Of a stretch of DNA of 64,000 nt, positions 61,468 through 64,000 are shown piece by piece (within the stretch, counting starts at the first letter, position 1; each line of letters begins with the position of its first letter). The notes under the pieces were generated by a model. The model was not told where the DNA came from, searched no databases, and worked only from the letters and a program-made list of their open reading frames with translations. The stretch is from Nonlabens xiamenensis (GTDB lineage Bacteria > Bacteroidota > Bacteroidia > Flavobacteriales > Flavobacteriaceae): NCBI RefSeq assembly GCF_003865345.1, contig NZ_RMVE01000001.1, positions 124,001-188,000 on the forward strand, written 5' to 3'. Both the position numbers and the translations under genes were made by a program.

Positions 61468-62208
61468 ATGAGCATGTACACACAACAACATCACGGCATA
61501 TCAGTCACTTACCAACACCAGGATAAATCCTATGTGGGCTACTTGAGTCTACCCAATGATGCGGCTTCTCCCAGACCAGGTGTCTTGATCTGTCCAGAAT
61601 TTTGGGGCATAACGAACTATATCAAGTGGCGGGCAGATCGATATGCTGACTTAGGCTATGCAGCATTGGTAGTTGATTTTTATGGGGACGGATATTTGGC
61701 GACAACTGCAGAGGATGCCACGGAAAAATCCAATATGATCAAAGAAAACTTGGATCAGGCCATCGGCATATTCAAATCGGCAATGGACATCTTTAATCGT
61801 GAAAGCACAGTAGACCAGAATCGTGTAGCTGCGGTAGGCTATTGCTTTGGCGGTGCGATGGCCCTAAGTATGGCCAATGCTGGATTTCCTTTACGCGCTG
61901 TTATGGCATTTCATTCTCAAGTCGAACTTCCTATCATGCCTTCAGAAAAGCTCACTGCCAACGTAGTAGTAGCCAATGGAGCAGATGATCCATTTGTAAA
62001 GCCTGAAACAATTAGTACCTGGAAAGAACAAATGAATGCAATCGATGCCAGTTATGAATACATATCCTATGAGGGCGTCAAACACGCATATACCAACAAA
62101 GGCGCCAATGAAAAAGGGAAAAAGTTTGACCTACCCCTGGATTACGACGCTCAGGCTGATGCACATTCCTGGCAACGGGTACAGGATTTGCTCAAGGAAG
62201 TTTTTTGA
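61468..62208 (+). CDS. Dienelactone hydrolase-family alpha/beta hydrolase
   Basis: A 246-residue cytoplasmic hydrolase. The nucleophile elbow is AVGYCFGGAMAL, with cysteine as nucleophile as in dienelactone hydrolase; the acid is in NGADDPFVKPE and the histidine in GVKHAYTN. The oxyanion region is GVLICPEFWGITNYI. In this family the native substrates are lactones or other esters, often unknown. An upstream TAGTTTTA (61442-61449) lies 18 bases from the ATG. It converges on hemH. Confidence 0.88.
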   Translation: MSMYTQQHHGISVTYQHQDKSYVGYLSLPNDAASPRPGVLICPEFWGITNYIKWRADRYADLGYAALVVDFYGDGYLATTAEDATEKSNMIKENLDQAIGIFKSAMDIFNRESTVDQNRVAAVGYCFGGAMALSMANAGFPLRAVMAFHSQVELPIMPSEKLTANVVVANGADDPFVKPETISTWKEQMNAIDASYEYISYEGVKHAYTNKGANEKGKKFDLPLDYDAQADAHSWQRVQDLLKEVF

Positions 62209-62218
62209 GCCGATGGCT

Positions 62219-62243
62219 GCGCGTATTTTAAAAAAAATACCGC
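62219..62243. terminator. Weak A/T-rich hairpin between convergent genes
   Basis: GCGTATTTT and AAAATACCGC pair with a bulge around an A-run (62221-62243). Placed between dienelactone hydrolase and hemH; only suggestive. Confidence 0.3.
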
Positions 62244-63293
62244 TTAAACTACCTCTGATGCGGCAGCTTCTATAGGAGAATGGGCCCATTCATCAATCCA
62301 GCGTGACAACACTTTTACCCAGTCGCTCCTGTCGTTCAAGCAAGGAATAACATGGAACTCTTCTCCACCGACCTCATGGAATATTTCTTTTCCTTCCATG
62401 GCAATTTCTTCCAGCGTCTCCAGACAATCACTTACAAATGCGGGTGTAGCGATAGCCATTTTTTTGATACCTCCTAAGCCCATTTTTTCAATGGTGCGAT
62501 CGGTATAAGGTGTGAGCCAGGGGTCAAAACCTAATCTGGATTGAAAACTAGTAGAGAACGTACCTTCTTCCAGTTCTAAATACTCACCTACCAATCGAGT
62601 GACTTCCTTACATTGGTGACTGTAGCAAAACTGATGTGCCGGAGAAGGCGTCGAGCAACACTTGCCGTCCATCTTGCAATGACCGTTAGTGATATCACTT
62701 TTTCTAATATGTCTTTTGGGCACGCCGTGGTAAGAAAACAACAAATGCTCATATTCCTTTCCTTCCAGCGATTCCTTGATAGAATTGGAAAGCACACGTA
62801 TATAGTCCGGATGATTATAAAATGGCGGCATATGCGTGAATTGCATATGAGGGTATTTTTCCTTGCGCAAAGCTTCTGCCAGTACCTGAATCGTCTCTGT
62901 CGTAGCCATGGCATATTGCGGATAAAGCGGGATCAACAACACCTCATCTACGCCTTTGTCATCCAACTCCTGCAAGCCTTTTTCAATGGAAAGAGCACCA
63001 TATCGCATACCTAACGCAATGGGTACGCTGGTATAAGCATCAATTTTTTCCTGTAATCGCTCTGAAAGTACAATCAGCGGACTCCCTTCTTCCCACCAGA
63101 TTTTGGAATAGGCTTCTGCGCTTTTTTTGGGACGGGTATTTAAAATAATTCCTTTGACCAAAATAGCCCTTAAAATATAAGGCAGATCTATGACCCTACC
63201 ATCCATCAGGAATTCGTCCAAATATTTTTTGACATCTTTTGGGGTCGGGCTATCTGGGGATCCCAGATTTACCATCAATACACCTTTCTTCAT
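62244..63293 (-). CDS. hemH: Ferrochelatase
   Basis: The 349-residue enzyme inserts ferrous iron into protoporphyrin IX, the last step of heme synthesis. Family motifs: MVNLGSPDSPTPKDVKKYLDEFLMD, LLFSYHGVPKRH (metal-site His), YSHQC, TSFQSRLGFDPWLTPY and ATPAFVSDCLETLEE. The central region has a cluster of cysteines, GHCKMDGKCC then FCYSHQC. The C-terminus lacks a typical membrane helix. Heme supply suits the large set of heme proteins encoded by the act-cox operon. A TAATTTTG element lies 13 bases upstream of the start. Confidence 0.96.
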   Translation of the reverse strand: MKKGVLMVNLGSPDSPTPKDVKKYLDEFLMDGRVIDLPYILRAILVKGIILNTRPKKSAEAYSKIWWEEGSPLIVLSERLQEKIDAYTSVPIALGMRYGALSIEKGLQELDDKGVDEVLLIPLYPQYAMATTETIQVLAEALRKEKYPHMQFTHMPPFYNHPDYIRVLSNSIKESLEGKEYEHLLFSYHGVPKRHIRKSDITNGHCKMDGKCCSTPSPAHQFCYSHQCKEVTRLVGEYLELEEGTFSTSFQSRLGFDPWLTPYTDRTIEKMGLGGIKKMAIATPAFVSDCLETLEEIAMEGKEIFHEVGGEEFHVIPCLNDRSDWVKVLSRWIDEWAHSPIEAAASEVV

Positions 63294-63306
63294 GCTAAAT
63301 TTGATT

Positions 63307-63314
63307 CAAAATTA
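63307..63314 (-). promoter_or_regulatory. -7 element of hemH
   Basis: TAATTTTG on the minus strand, exact TAnnTTTG, 13 bases before the ATG. No -33 TTG at the usual distance. Confidence 0.4.
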
Positions 63315-63390
63315 CAGGAAAACAGCACCTTAAAATTACCGTATTCCCTTACTGTTGTCGGCGTATGATCGTTTTGATTACGACACCTGC

Positions 63391-63660
63391 TCAATTCCAC
63401 CGACTTTTGTCTTCGATATCCCAATCTTCGTCCTGGTCATCATCCTTCTTATCCTGTTGCAGGTTGAATTTACTCAAATCTTTGTCTTTGTACCTGTACC
63501 AAATAAAGACTGGCATCAATACCAAAAATATGAACAAGGTAGACAACCCGATCACCTTATGCCCCAAAGCCACCTGTTGATGCGCTACCAAATAAAATCC
63601 GCTGCCAATGGCGATCAAAGCAAGTATTAACAATACAGCAAGTAACTTCAAAAAATTCAT
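63391..63660 (-). CDS. Small two-helix membrane protein of unknown function
   Basis: An 89-residue protein with two hydrophobic helices (FLKLLAVLLILALIAIGSGFYLV and VIGLSTLFIFLVLMPVFIWYRY) and a charged, acidic C-terminal tail (QQDKKDDDQDEDWDIEDKSRW). I do not recognise it beyond this layout. It lies between aspS and hemH on the same strand, 54 bases downstream of the aspS stop, so co-transcription with aspS is possible. Confidence 0.7.
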   Translation of the reverse strand: MNFLKLLAVLLILALIAIGSGFYLVAHQQVALGHKVIGLSTLFIFLVLMPVFIWYRYKDKDLSKFNLQQDKKDDDQDEDWDIEDKSRWN

Positions 63661-63714
63661 AGAACTCTTTGTTAAGCATTTATCTTAATAACCAGGACTA
63701 GTATCAGTCTTGGT

Positions 63715-64000
63715 TTAGACTGTTAATTTAAGATTTAATTCTTTCAACTGTTCCTGATCAATAGGCGCAGGAGCGTCAATCATGACATCACGACCGCTAT
63801 TGTTCTTCGGGAATGCGATAAAGTCTCTAATCGTTTCCTGTCCACCCAGAATGGCAACCAATCGGTCAAATCCAAAAGCCAATCCGGCGTGTGGTGGCGC
63901 ACCGTATTCAAAAGCATCCATCAGGAATCCGAATTGAGCCCTGGCCTCTTCTTCAGTGAAGCCTAAATGGTCAAACATCAACGCCTGTAATTTTTTATCA
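63715..64000 (-). CDS. aspS: Aspartyl-tRNA synthetase, C-terminal fragment (cut by window edge)
   Basis: The frame is open to the window edge and reads [51 protein letters not shown], then [27 protein letters not shown]. This is the motif 3 region and C-terminus of bacterial-type AspRS, a class II synthetase. GFDRL supplies the conserved ATP-binding arginine. The 5' part lies outside the window. Confidence 0.96.
   Translation of the reverse strand, partial: DKKLQALMFDHLGFTEEEARAQFGFLMDAFEYGAPPHAGLAFGFDRLVAILGGQETIRDFIAFPKNNSGRDVMIDAPAPIDQEQLKELNLKLTV

Overview
The window is chromosomal DNA of a member of the Bacteroidetes, most likely a marine member of the Flavobacteriaceae. Evidence: an alternative complex III (Act) operon fused to cytochrome oxidase genes, a type IX secretion (type B) sorting domain, a DUF2723 protein, a TonB receptor with an N-terminal carboxypeptidase-like domain, a long eukaryote-like IleS, and Bacteroidetes-type -7 promoter elements (TAnnTTTG and the close form TATCTTTA). 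Gene order is typical of a stable core chromosome. I see no prophage, insertion sequence, CRISPR array or integron.

Layout. 1-6495: sugar locus with an invertase-like glycosidase (cut by the window edge), a plant-SUT-like transporter, a TonB receptor and a divergent LacI regulator with two operators; sucrose or a related disaccharide is the likely substrate. 6632-7138: peroxiredoxin-like protein. 7222-18771: an eight-gene respiratory operon, actABCDEF followed by cytochrome oxidase subunits II and I. 18953-19327: SPOR protein. 19503-24007: rimP-nusA-infB, with a terminator-like hairpin in the leader. 24157-31137: universal stress protein, tRNA-Gln, DUF2723 protein, polysaccharide deacetylase, a thioredoxin-fold protein without its cysteines, and a phosphoesterase. 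31381-35160: polA and a TPR protein. 35217-39345: T9SS cargo, PLP enzyme and a membrane-anchored DHFR. 39505-47361: GH3-family enzyme, DUF2797 protein, then ileS, DksA-like, unknown protein, lspA. 47358-51808: response regulator, histidine kinase, formyl-THF cyclo-ligase, and a deacylase/RimK/RimB-like trio. 51910-55884: surface protein, a 34-residue basic protein, a 702-residue unknown, an endolysin-like enzyme. 56176-64000: transsulfuration enzyme, ArsC-like protein, EamA and MATE transporters, thioesterase, dienelactone hydrolase, ferrochelatase and the 3' end of aspS.

The most striking signal is not a gene. The palindrome GCTTTCGCGAAAGC occurs nine times exactly in 64 kb, with at least six near copies. 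By base composition fewer than one copy of even its 10-bp core is expected. It lies in essential genes on both strands and in all three reading frames (as AFAKA, LSRKR or FRES) as well as between genes. It behaves like a genome-wide dispersed word, comparable in style to cyanobacterial HIP1, with unknown function.
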